The notes below the pieces were generated by a model that was not told the origin of the DNA, ran no database searches, and worked only from the letters and a program-made list of their open reading frames with translations. Source: Anaerosporobacter mobilis DSM 15930 (GTDB lineage Bacteria > Bacillota > Clostridia > Lachnospirales > Lachnospiraceae). From it: DNA of 64,000 nt. This document shows, piece by piece, positions 7,744 through 16,574 of this stretch (its first letter is position 1; every line of letters begins with the position of its first letter). The translations under genes and the position numbers were made by a program. The stretch spans positions 1 through 64,000 of the forward strand of contig NZ_FRCP01000019.1 in assembly GCF_900142955.1 (NCBI RefSeq). The letters run 5' to 3'.

Positions 7744-9960
7744 CTACTGTGCAGTTTCCTTTACTGAATCGTCTTTGTGTACTAGATCCATAATTGCTTT
7801 CTCATTAATTTCATCATGATCTTCTTCAGTACTATCATCTTCTACTAATTCAAAATCAATAGTACGTAAAGCTCGATCACAACCAACTACTTCTATAGTT
7901 ACCTTTTGTCCAAGTTTATACATCTTCTTCGTATGTTCACCAATCATCATATAGTGCTCTTCATCGTAATAATAATAATCACCTTCCATACTGTTAACAC
8001 GAACCATACCTTCAACGGTATTAGGTAATTCTACATACATACCCCAAGTAGTGATACCAGAGATTACACCTTCGAAGCATTCACCAATGTATTGCTTCAT
8101 GTATTCTACTTTCTTTAGTTTTTCAACTTCTCTTTCTGATTCATCCGCACGGCGTTCCATCAAACTTGATTGTTTTGATACTTCAGGTAATATACGATTA
8201 TAATGAGAAATCCTCTTTTCATTCAACTTACCTCTCAGATTCTCTTTGATAATTCTGTGAATCTGTAAATCTGGGTATCGACGAATTGGGGAAGTAAAAT
8301 GACAATAGTATTTTGTTGATAAACCAAAATGCCCATCATTAGAAACCGTGTATTTCGCTTGTTTCATAGATCGTAATGTTAGACGACTAATCAAAGCCTC
8401 TTCTGGTGTTCCTTCTATCTTAGATAGTAACTTTTGTAATTCTTTCGGATGGATTTCATCTTGACCTATCTTAATACTATAGCCAAAATTATTGATGAAG
8501 ATACCTAGTTTCTGAATCTTCTCTGCGTCAGGATTCTCATGGGTACGATAAACAAATGGGATCTCTTGCCAGAAATAATCTTCGGCAATAGTTTCATTTG
8601 CTAACAACATGAAATCTTCGATAATCTTAGTAGCTGAATTTCTTTCATATGCTTTAATTTCTATTGGTTTACCCTTTTCGTCTAAGACAATCTTGCTTTC
8701 TGGAAAATCGAAATCAATTGACCCTCGTTTGTGTCTCTTGTCACGCAGTAGCGTTGCTAATTCCTGCATTAATTCAAACATCGGAATCAACTCTTTATAT
8801 TCTGCTATCTCTGCTTCATCTTTATCTTCTAGAATCTTCTTAACGCTAGTATAGCTCATTCTACGATCTACACGTAAAACAGTTTCTGCAATCTTATGAC
8901 CTACAACATTACCTTTTTGATCAATATCCATAAAACAACTTAATGCTAAACGGTCTACTCCCGCATTCAAAGAGCAGATTCCGTTAGATAACTTATGTGG
9001 TAACATCGGTATTACACGATCTACTAGATAGACACTTGTGCCTCGCTTAAGTGCCTCCACATCAAGCGGTTCTCCTTCTCTCACATAATTCGTAACATCT
9101 GCAATATGAACACCTAATGTGTATTTATCACCATTCTTAGATATTGTAATTGCATCATCAAGATCTTTCGCATCTTCTCCATCAATCGTCACTGTTTGAA
9201 GATCACGAATATCCATTCTGCCTCCAATATCTGCACTAGTTACTTCTTCTGGTATTGAATCTAGCGATCTTAAAACTGTATCCGGGAATTCAAGAGGTAG
9301 ATTATTAGCCATAATAATGGACATAATGTCTACACCTGGGTCATTGATATGACCAATAATTTCTGTAATTCTACCTTCCGGACTCTTATCTTTACTACCA
9401 AAATCTACAATCTTAACTACTACTTTATGGCCTGTAACAGCACCTTTGGTATGTTCCTTAGGAATGAAAATATCCTTACCAAGCTTTAGATTATCAGGAA
9501 CCACAAAACCAAAATTCTTGCTCTTTTGGAAAGTACCTACGATATCCGTGTTGCCCCTCTCGACAACACTAACAATTTCCCCTTCCTTACGTTTTCCCGT
9601 TTGTTCATCTTTAATCATAACTTGAACAATATCTTTATTCAGCGCACCTCTCGTTGCACTCTCCGGTATAAAGATATCATCTTTTTCTCCCTCAATTGAT
9701 ACAAATCCATAACCACGTTGTGTTCCTGAGAATGTACCTACCTTTAGATTAGCATTTGCTAATTTGTATCTAGTTTTGGTATCTAACGTAACTTTTCCAT
9801 CATGGATTAAGGAATCTAATACCTCTTTCAAGTCCTGTTTTTCATTTTTGGGCACTTGCATAACTCCAACAATTTCTTTAAACCTTAATGGTTTGTACTT
9901 CTTATCTTCCATCATACTTAAAACAAGTTGTTTCTTAATTTCTAATAATGTTTGATCCAT
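7744..9960 (-). CDS. rnr: Ribonuclease R
   Basis: This 738-residue 3'-to-5' exoribonuclease degrades structured RNA and acts on non-stop mRNAs with tmRNA-SmpB. Domains in order are an N-terminal winged helix (1-70), two cold-shock/OB domains (about 72-200, VGTFSGTQRGYGFVSIEGE and IVGTFQKSKNFGFVV), the RNB catalytic domain with metal-binding DGEDAKDLDD (260-269), and an S1 domain (about 620-710, FEGVISGITTWGMYVELP), ending in an acidic tail. Length fits the RNase II/R family with both cold-shock domains. The start ATG follows GGGAGG. It is the first gene of the rnr-smpB unit. Confidence 0.97.
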   Translation of the reverse strand: MDQTLLEIKKQLVLSMMEDKKYKPLRFKEIVGVMQVPKNEKQDLKEVLDSLIHDGKVTLDTKTRYKLANANLKVGTFSGTQRGYGFVSIEGEKDDIFIPESATRGALNKDIVQVMIKDEQTGKRKEGEIVSVVERGNTDIVGTFQKSKNFGFVVPDNLKLGKDIFIPKEHTKGAVTGHKVVVKIVDFGSKDKSPEGRITEIIGHINDPGVDIMSIIMANNLPLEFPDTVLRSLDSIPEEVTSADIGGRMDIRDLQTVTIDGEDAKDLDDAITISKNGDKYTLGVHIADVTNYVREGEPLDVEALKRGTSVYLVDRVIPMLPHKLSNGICSLNAGVDRLALSCFMDIDQKGNVVGHKIAETVLRVDRRMSYTSVKKILEDKDEAEIAEYKELIPMFELMQELATLLRDKRHKRGSIDFDFPESKIVLDEKGKPIEIKAYERNSATKIIEDFMLLANETIAEDYFWQEIPFVYRTHENPDAEKIQKLGIFINNFGYSIKIGQDEIHPKELQKLLSKIEGTPEEALISRLTLRSMKQAKYTVSNDGHFGLSTKYYCHFTSPIRRYPDLQIHRIIKENLRGKLNEKRISHYNRILPEVSKQSSLMERRADESEREVEKLKKVEYMKQYIGECFEGVISGITTWGMYVELPNTVEGMVRVNSMEGDYYYYDEEHYMMIGEHTKKMYKLGQKVTIEVVGCDRALRTIDFELVEDDSTEEDHDEINEKAIMDLVHKDDSVKETAQ

Positions 9961-10224
9961 AGTAACAACCTCCCGCCTTCAAGCCAAGGCTTGTTATATT
10001 TAGAAATTACAGCACTAAAAATATATACTGTAATTTTTATTAACTCTTTTTTATTTTATCCCTATTATATTGATTTATTCTACTGAAAGCTTAATCAAAT
10101 TAATTGAAGTTCCGCTAACTAATCGGGTGAATTAACAAAGCCTGTTAACTAATAACTCTTGTCGGAGTTTTGTCTTATACTTCGTGTAATCTCTGAATCA
10201 GCTTCGCTGCTTCTATTTAGTTAC

Positions 10225-10253
10225 ATTATACTACGTTTTGGTTAATTTTCCAA
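10225..10253 (-). promoter_or_regulatory. Promoter of the rnr-smpB operon
   Basis: TTGGAA (10248-10253), a 17-base spacer and a perfect TATAAT (10225-10230) precede rnr. The transcript would start near 10218, leaving an unusually long leader of about 255 bases with no recognised riboswitch. Confidence 0.65.
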
Positions 10254-10271
10254 CATTTAATCAAAATGTCA

Positions 10272-10310
10272 GAAAAAAATCCTTCATCTCATAATTAAAG
10301 ATGAAGGATG
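10272..10310 (-). terminator. Intrinsic terminator downstream of secG
   Basis: ATCCTTCATCT and AGATGAAGGAT form a stem. Read on the minus strand it is followed by a run of seven T. It lies about 170 bases past the secG stop and just upstream of the rnr promoter. Confidence 0.8.
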
Positions 10311-10479
10311 CTCTAATGTATAATGACTTGTCCTATATTATTCTAAATATTCACGTTTCATTCTGTAAAGCTCACGAGAAAAACTAGTCTCTTCAAGCTA
10401 GCCAATGTCAAACTGAATTTTATTCAGTTTGTGAACATTCAGCCCTTTAAGAAATGGATAACCGACTATTACGTATCGC

Positions 10480-10725
10480 TTATTTCCAGATATTTAAGTT
10501 AAGAACAATTGATAGAAGAATGAATAAAATAGCTAAGATTTTAGTAAACTTCTCCATCGTTCCTTCCATAGAACGACCTTTGTTCTTACCCCAGTATGTG
10601 TCAGCCACACCACTAATTGCACCAGTTAAACCTGCTGATTTACCTTCTTGCATAAGTACGATAACTGTTAACGCGATACAAACTAACGCATATATTACCA
10701 TTATTACAGTTTCTAATACTGCCAT
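10480..10725 (-). CDS. secG: Preprotein translocase subunit SecG
   Basis: This 81-residue inner-membrane protein is the small accessory subunit of the SecYEG channel. It has two membrane helices (about residues 3-23 and 60-79) joined by the family loop LMQEGKSAGLTGAISG. A strong AGGAGGTG site precedes the ATG. It lies after gpmI on the same strand but behind the gpmI terminator's side, with its own untranslated regions. The arrangement secG followed by rnr and smpB is common in Firmicutes. Confidence 0.95.
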   Translation of the reverse strand: MAVLETVIMVIYALVCIALTVIVLMQEGKSAGLTGAISGVADTYWGKNKGRSMEGTMEKFTKILAILFILLSIVLNLNIWK

Positions 10726-10849
10726 CGATTACACCTCCTGTATATCTTCTTGTATAACACCTTACGTATAGTAATTGCTATAATCACTAAACAATTAGCT
10801 TAATTCTACCATAATTTTTTTAGATTTTCAACATATATTTCATTGGCAT

Positions 10850-10882
10850 AAAAAGGGTTGCTTATTTTTGTATAGCAACCCT
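10850..10882 (-). terminator. Intrinsic terminator of gpmI
   Basis: On the minus strand AGGGTTGC pairs with GCAACCCT and is followed by TTTTT, just after the gpmI stop codon. Confidence 0.85.
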
Positions 10883-10896
10883 ACTATAGACTATGC

Positions 10897-12438
10897 TTAT
10901 TTCTTAATTAATAATGATTTTCCAGTCATTTCTGCTGGCTTTGTCATCCCCATCATCTCAATTAATGTAGGCGCGATGTCAGCTAGACAGCCATTTTCAG
11001 CTAAAGTGTAGTCTTTATCATAGTTTACTAAGATAAATGGAACTGGATTCGTTGTATGCGCTGTAAATGGTGCTCCTGTTTCATAATCTAGTAACTGTTC
11101 TACATTGCCGTGGTCAGCACAGATAAACATTTGACCATCAACGCTTAATAATGCTTCATATGCTTTACCAACACATTCATCAACCGATTCAACAGCCTTT
11201 ACAGCCGCATCTTGAATACCTGTATGTCCAACCATATCTGGGTTAGCGAAGTTAACGATGATTACATCATATTTGTCTGATTTAATTGCATCTACTAATT
11301 TGTCTGACACTTCGAATGCACTCATCTCTGGTTGTAGATCATAAGTTGCCACTTTAGGAGATTTTACAAGAATTCTCTCTTCGCCTTTGTTTGGTTCTTC
11401 TACTCCACCATTGAAGAAGAAAGTAACATGAGCATATTTTTCTGTTTCTGCGATTCTTGCTTGTGTCATATTGTTAGCAGCTAAGAACTCACCAAATGTA
11501 TTAGTAATTGCTACTTTACTGAAAGCAACGATTTTGTTAGGGATTGTAGCATCATATTCAGTAAAACATGCAAAAGTTAATTTAAGGAATCCTTTTTGTC
11601 TACTGAATCCGTCAAATGCTTCATCACAGAACGCTCTAGTTAATTCTCTAGCACGGTCAGGTCTGAAATTAAAGAAGATAACTGAGTCATTTTCTTTGAT
11701 CGTAGCTGTCTCGCCATCTTTGCCTACAACAGTTGGTAGTACGAACTCATCATTCTCACCTTTATCATAAGAATTTTGAACTGCACAGATAGCACATTCA
11801 GCCTTTTCACCTTCACCAAGAACCATAGCATTGTATGCTTTTTCTACACGATCCCATCTATTATCACGGTCCATTGCATAGTAACGACCACTTACGGATG
11901 CAACTTTACCAACGCCGATTTCTTCCATCTTAGCTACTAATTCTTCAACAAAGCCTTTTCCTGATGTAGGCGCTGTATCACGACCATCTAAGAATGCATG
12001 TACATACACGTTTTCTAATCCGTTTTGTTTAGCTAATTCTAGCAAGCCATATAAATGTGTATTATGGCTATGAACACCACCATCGGATAGAAGTCCCATA
12101 AGGTGTAAATCTGTATTGTTTTTTTTACAGTTTTCAATAGCTGCAAGTAAAGTTTCATTTTTAAAGAAATCACCATCTTCGATTTCTTTTGTGATTCTTG
12201 TTAACTCTTGATATATAATTCTTCCAGCGCCCATGTTAAGGTGACCAACTTCTGAATTACCCATTTGACCATCTGGAAGTCCTACTGCTAAACCGCTTGC
12301 ATATCCTTTAACAAAAGGATACTCAGCCATTAACTTGTCCATAACTGGTGTTTTTGCATTAGCAATTGCATTTGCTTGTTGTTTGTCATTTAATCCATAA
12401 CCATCTAAGATCATTAAAACTGTAGGTTTTTTACTCAT
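10897..12438 (-). CDS. gpmI: 2,3-bisphosphoglycerate-independent phosphoglycerate mutase
   Basis: This 513-residue cytosolic enzyme interconverts 3- and 2-phosphoglycerate with two Mn ions. The alkaline-phosphatase-type catalytic motifs are present: Asp12 in LMILDGYG, the phosphorylated Ser62 in GQMGNSEVGHLN, DGRDTAPTSG, DRDNRWDRVEKAY, the NFANPDMVGHTG metal segment and ADHGNVE. Length is normal. The ATG at 12438 follows AAAGGAG; an upstream in-frame start would add 22 non-homologous residues. It is transcribed from its own promoter, apart from the gap-pgk-tpiA unit. Confidence 0.97.
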   Translation of the reverse strand: MSKKPTVLMILDGYGLNDKQQANAIANAKTPVMDKLMAEYPFVKGYASGLAVGLPDGQMGNSEVGHLNMGAGRIIYQELTRITKEIEDGDFFKNETLLAAIENCKKNNTDLHLMGLLSDGGVHSHNTHLYGLLELAKQNGLENVYVHAFLDGRDTAPTSGKGFVEELVAKMEEIGVGKVASVSGRYYAMDRDNRWDRVEKAYNAMVLGEGEKAECAICAVQNSYDKGENDEFVLPTVVGKDGETATIKENDSVIFFNFRPDRARELTRAFCDEAFDGFSRQKGFLKLTFACFTEYDATIPNKIVAFSKVAITNTFGEFLAANNMTQARIAETEKYAHVTFFFNGGVEEPNKGEERILVKSPKVATYDLQPEMSAFEVSDKLVDAIKSDKYDVIIVNFANPDMVGHTGIQDAAVKAVESVDECVGKAYEALLSVDGQMFICADHGNVEQLLDYETGAPFTAHTTNPVPFILVNYDKDYTLAENGCLADIAPTLIEMMGMTKPAEMTGKSLLIKK

Positions 12439-12618
12439 GATACTTACTCCTTTTTCTTTGAAATGTATTATGCATGAGATGGAAAAGATTTTTCCACCAT
12501 ACATGTATCATAACGCTAGGTCTCTCTTTAAGAAATTATGTAAATAACCAAGAGAGTCCATACGTAGTTCGCTTTTCGATAATTTTAGACTAATTGAATT
12601 TAGCCCAAAATCACTTAT

Positions 12619-12647
12619 ATTTTACCACAATAGTAATTCCTTGTCAC
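12619..12647 (-). promoter_or_regulatory. gpmI promoter
   Basis: GTGACA (12642-12647), a 17-base spacer and TAAAAT (12619-12624) precede gpmI and overlap the last codons of the MutS-like gene. The gpmI leader would be about 175 bases. Confidence 0.6.
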
Positions 12648-14380
12648 GTTAAAAAATCAGAAGCACTTGGCCACTCACCATACTTATCAAAATAATCAAT
12701 TAAATCCATCGCATTATTCGTAATAATTTCATCAAAACCTTTCACTTCTAGCAAGCGGATTGCATTTCTAGTTGTAACTGGACCTGGATAAAGAATATAA
12801 TCAAAATCAACTTGTCCATCTACTATATACTCTTGAAAATGATACATATCATATTCATCTATTAACAGTTTAGTCAATTCTATATCGTGAGAAGCTGCAA
12901 AGCAAAGAATACCTTTGTTTTTCATATATCGTAAAGTTTCCGTTGAAGCTGCGATTCTCTCAATTGTATTCGTTCCACGAAGAATCTCATCTACAAAACA
13001 CAAAATTGGTGTATCACCATAATCGTTCAAGATATCTCTCAAAGTTTCAATTTCAACAATAAAATAACTGTCCCCATTCTCTAAACTATCATTCAAAGAC
13101 ATAGCAGAATGTACCATATAGAAGTAACTCTCATATCTTTTTGCAAAACACGTATGAATAGTTTGTGCACAGATTGCATTAATAGCAATAGTTCTTAAGA
13201 AAGTAGATTTACCAGATGCATTAGATCCTGTTAATAAAACCCCTTGCTTTGTATGTAATGTATTCGCTACAGGATTCGATATTAATGGATGGTATAACTC
13301 TTCCATAAATAAATTATGTTCTGTCAGCTTTCCCTCTCCTAAGGCACTATCAACGTTTATAGCTTCTTTTTGTTGTAATATTGGAACTGTATAATACTCT
13401 AATGATTCACGAAAAGATGCAATTGCTATTAAACTTTCTAATTCTCCTAATGTTTCTACAATATTATATAACTCGTTGTAACCTTCTTGCAATTTGTCCA
13501 TAATTTGATAAAGTTTCACATAATCAAAATGTGTTAACATTCTTATATAATCAAGTAAAGCATCTGCGTCTCCTACTAATGAGGTTTTCTCCGAAAAAAT
13601 AATATCCGAATTCTTAAGTACATTCTTAAATTTGCTAGATGATTCTAATCTCTCACTAAAACTTTGTAATTCCTCAACCTCATAGCGTGCTACTATAACA
13701 CCAACTTGTATCATTGATTCTAATCTTCGTATACTTCCCATTATTGAATGGGCAAATTGTCGATTAGACCAGTATGTTAAAACATTCGTTACAATAACTA
13801 CAAACATAGGTACAAGGCCTAATTTAGGTTGAATTATACTAAGAACAATGGTAATTATTATCCCTACTAAAGAAAATATATGTTTCTTTAATATCTTTCC
13901 TTCAACTGATTGAAGGTACTCAAGATACTGAAACATTGATACTTCCTTACTTTTACCTATACTAGCGAATAATGCTTGCAGTTCAATAGCTAATGCTCTG
14001 TTATTTTGAAAATATGTAATTATTTTCTCTCTTTGATCTAATTGTTGATACGATGTACATGGATTACTCAATACATAATATAGATATTCCTCCCCCACAG
14101 AGGAATATGTGTGATTCATCTTACCAAATAGCTTATCAAAGTCTATATCCCCTTTTGTCGTATCATTTAACACACTGCCTTGCATACGTGTATAGAACGA
14201 AAGGTGTTTCATATATCGTTCATTTCGATAATCCGGTTTATCTTCATCTAGATTGATAGGTTTACCAAATGACTCTTTAACCAGCTCTGCTATTTGCCGT
14301 TTTTGTTTTCTTTTATTCCATATAAGTAATATACAAAACAGTACAACCAATCCTAGAAAAACTATAATTAAATAATTCAC
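12644..14380 (-). CDS. Membrane-anchored MutS-family ATPase
   Basis: This 578-residue protein combines membrane helices (about residues 1-21 and a pair near 165-205) with a MutS core and C-terminal ABC-type ATPase. It has Walker A GSNASGKST (about 385-393), then SLNDSLENGDSYF, Walker B LCFVDEILRGTNTIER and the switch SHD, all MutS signatures. Mismatch-recognition and MutS2 Smr domains are absent, so it is not a classical repair MutS. The GTG at 14380 is preferred since GGAGGTG precedes it; an ATG at 14440 would fall inside the tpiA terminator. Function is unknown. It lies downstream of tpiA. Confidence 0.85.
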   Translation of the reverse strand: MNYLIIVFLGLVVLFCILLIWNKRKQKRQIAELVKESFGKPINLDEDKPDYRNERYMKHLSFYTRMQGSVLNDTTKGDIDFDKLFGKMNHTYSSVGEEYLYYVLSNPCTSYQQLDQREKIITYFQNNRALAIELQALFASIGKSKEVSMFQYLEYLQSVEGKILKKHIFSLVGIIITIVLSIIQPKLGLVPMFVVIVTNVLTYWSNRQFAHSIMGSIRRLESMIQVGVIVARYEVEELQSFSERLESSSKFKNVLKNSDIIFSEKTSLVGDADALLDYIRMLTHFDYVKLYQIMDKLQEGYNELYNIVETLGELESLIAIASFRESLEYYTVPILQQKEAINVDSALGEGKLTEHNLFMEELYHPLISNPVANTLHTKQGVLLTGSNASGKSTFLRTIAINAICAQTIHTCFAKRYESYFYMVHSAMSLNDSLENGDSYFIVEIETLRDILNDYGDTPILCFVDEILRGTNTIERIAASTETLRYMKNKGILCFAASHDIELTKLLIDEYDMYHFQEYIVDGQVDFDYILYPGPVTTRNAIRLLEVKGFDEIITNNAMDLIDYFDKYGEWPSASDFLT

Positions 14381-14414
14381 TAGATCACCTCCAATTAAAG
14401 AAAGTCCTGTAACA

Positions 14415-14457
14415 AACCCCGCTTCAAATAGTCTCATCAACTAAATGAAGCGGGGTT
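14415..14457 (-). terminator. Terminator hairpin after tpiA
   Basis: A 12-bp GC-rich stem (AACCCCGCTTCA with TGAAGCGGGGTT) follows tpiA, with TTTGTT after it on the minus strand. It separates the glycolytic unit from the MutS-like gene, though read-through is possible. Confidence 0.7.
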
Positions 14458-14492
14458 TTCTTACTGTACGCTCATATTATCTAGCACACATA

Positions 14493-15242
14493 TTATTTAT
14501 TATAATTAACGATCTTACCGAAGTCTGGTTTTAAACTAGCTCCACCAACTAATCCACCATCAATATCTGCTTGAGCAAATAATTCAGATGCACTATCAGC
14601 AGAAACACTACCGCCGTATTGAATACGGATTGCTGCTGCAGTTGCTTCATCATAGATTTCGCCGATGCAAACGCGGATAGCTGCACAAACTTCTTGTGCT
14701 TGTTCAGTTGTAGCTACTTTACCAGTTCCGATAGCCCAGATTGGTTCGTAAGCGATAACAGCTGTTTTAGCTTGATCAGCAGTTACGTTTAAGAAAGCAA
14801 TCTTGATTTGTTGACGGATCCAGTCAATTGTAATTCCTTGTTCTCTTTGAGTTAAAGATTCACCACAGCAAACGATTGGAGTAATTCCGTGTTCGAAAGC
14901 TTTTAATACTTTCTTGTTAACTGTTTCATCTGTTTCAGCAAAGTATTCTCTTCTTTCAGAGTGACCAATGATTACATATTTAACACCGATATCTGTTAAC
15001 ATGTTAGGTGCGATTTCACCAGTGAAAGCGCCATTTTCTTCAAAATACATGTTTTCAGCACCGATTTCAATGTTTGAACCTTTTGCTGCTTCAATTGCAG
15101 TTGTTAAAGAAATAGCTGGTACACAGAATACTACATCTACTTCTTCATTTGCTACTAAAGGTTTAAGTTCATTAATTAAAGTAACTGTCTCACTTGGAGT
15201 TTTATTCATTTTCCAGTTACCAGCAATAATTTTCTTACGCAT
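14493..15242 (-). CDS. tpiA: Triosephosphate isomerase
   Basis: This 249-residue TIM-barrel enzyme interconverts dihydroxyacetone phosphate and glyceraldehyde 3-phosphate. Catalytic residues are visible: Lys11 (GNWKMN), His94 (IIGHSERR) and Glu166 (AYEPIWAIGTG), with the phosphate-gripping loop directly after Glu166 and YGGSV further on. Length is standard. It is 24 bases downstream of pgk on the same strand and is clearly part of the gap-pgk-tpiA glycolytic unit. Confidence 0.98.
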   Translation of the reverse strand: MRKKIIAGNWKMNKTPSETVTLINELKPLVANEEVDVVFCVPAISLTTAIEAAKGSNIEIGAENMYFEENGAFTGEIAPNMLTDIGVKYVIIGHSERREYFAETDETVNKKVLKAFEHGITPIVCCGESLTQREQGITIDWIRQQIKIAFLNVTADQAKTAVIAYEPIWAIGTGKVATTEQAQEVCAAIRVCIGEIYDEATAAAIRIQYGGSVSADSASELFAQADIDGGLVGGASLKPDFGKIVNYNK

Positions 15243-15266
15243 ACGATATCTCCTTAATGTTCTAAC

Positions 15267-16460
15267 TTATTTGTCGTTAGCTGCAGCTACACCTGGAAGT
15301 TCTTTTCCTTCTAAGAATTCAAGAGAAGCTCCACCACCAGTTGAAATATGAGTCATCTTGTCGCCAAATCCTAAGTTGTTAACTGCAGATGCACTATCAC
15401 CACCACCGATGATTGTAGTTGCATCGATTTCAGCTAATGCTTTTGCTACTGCGATTGTACCAGCTGCAAAGTTAGGCATTTCGAAACATCCCATTGGTCC
15501 GTTCCATACTACAGTCTTAGCATCTTTTAAAGCGTCTGCAAATAACTTGCTTGTTTCTGGTCCGATATCAAGTCCCATTAAGCCATCTTCGATTCCACCA
15601 CGAGCAACTACTTTAATGTTAGCATCATTTGAGAATGCATCAGCAACAACAGTATCAACAGGAATTAATAATTTAACGCCTTTTTCTTCCGCTTTTGCCA
15701 TCATTTCTTTAGCGTACTCAACATAATCTTCTTCAAGAAGAGAAGCACCAACGTTATGACCTAATGCTTTTTCAAACGTATAAGCCATACCACCACCGAT
15801 GATTAAAGTATCCACTTTATCAAGAAGGTTATTAATTACAGAAATCTTACTAGATACTTTTGATCCACCTAAGATTGCTACGAAAGGTCTTACTGGATTA
15901 TTAACAGCATTTCCTAAGAAATCAATTTCTTTTTGCATTAAGTAACCAACAACTGCTGTATCAACATATTTAGTTACACCTACGTTAGAGCAGTGTGCTC
16001 TGTGAGCAGTACCGAACGCATCGTTTACAAATACATCAGCTAATGAAGCTAAGTCTTTGCTGAATTCATCAACATTCTTAGTTTCTTCTGCTCTGTAACG
16101 AGTATTTTCAAGAAGAATAACATCTCCGTCATTCATTGCAGCTACTGCAGCTTTTGCATTCTCACCAACAACAGTTGCATCAGCAGCGAATGTAACAGGT
16201 TGACCAAGTAACTCAGCTAAACGAGCTGCTACTGGAGCTAAAGATAATTCTGGTTTTGGTTCTCCTTTTGGTTTACCAAGATGTGAACAAAGAATAACTT
16301 TTCCACCATCATTAACTAATTTTTTGATTGTTGGTAATGCAGCAACAAGACGATTTTCATCTGTAATTTTACCATCTACTAATGGTACATTGAAATCGCA
16401 TCTAACTAAAACTCTTTTACCTTGAACATTAATATCATCAACTGATTTTTTATTTAACAT
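15267..16460 (-). CDS. pgk: Phosphoglycerate kinase
   Basis: This 397-residue enzyme makes ATP from ADP and 1,3-bisphosphoglycerate. It has the substrate-binding RCDFNVPL and the His/Arg segment (SHLGKPKGE), the hinge region (FVAILGGSKVSSKI) and the nucleotide-binding GGGDSASAV followed by HISTGGGASLEFLEGK at the C-terminus. Length is standard. A stem-loop with a T-run between gap and pgk could make pgk-tpiA expression partly independent of gap. Confidence 0.98.
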   Translation of the reverse strand: MLNKKSVDDINVQGKRVLVRCDFNVPLVDGKITDENRLVAALPTIKKLVNDGGKVILCSHLGKPKGEPKPELSLAPVAARLAELLGQPVTFAADATVVGENAKAAVAAMNDGDVILLENTRYRAEETKNVDEFSKDLASLADVFVNDAFGTAHRAHCSNVGVTKYVDTAVVGYLMQKEIDFLGNAVNNPVRPFVAILGGSKVSSKISVINNLLDKVDTLIIGGGMAYTFEKALGHNVGASLLEEDYVEYAKEMMAKAEEKGVKLLIPVDTVVADAFSNDANIKVVARGGIEDGLMGLDIGPETSKLFADALKDAKTVVWNGPMGCFEMPNFAAGTIAVAKALAEIDATTIIGGGDSASAVNNLGFGDKMTHISTGGGASLEFLEGKELPGVAAANDK

Positions 16461-16492
16461 ATTGTAGCTCCTTTCAAAAAGACGATAATTAT

Positions 16493-16539
16493 AATAAAAA
16501 CAGGTCCAGTCCTATAAGTCTAACCTACAAGACCGGACC
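16493..16539 (-). terminator. Stem-loop with T-run between gap and pgk
   Basis: On the minus strand GGTCCGGTCT pairs with GGACTGGACC (two G-U pairs) and is followed by TGTTTTT. It lies after the gap stop and before the pgk ribosome site. It could be a partial terminator giving more gap than pgk mRNA, or a processing/stability hairpin. Confidence 0.7.
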
Positions 16540-16574
16540 CGTATTAGGATCTAATAAAACCCAAATGCTATAAA

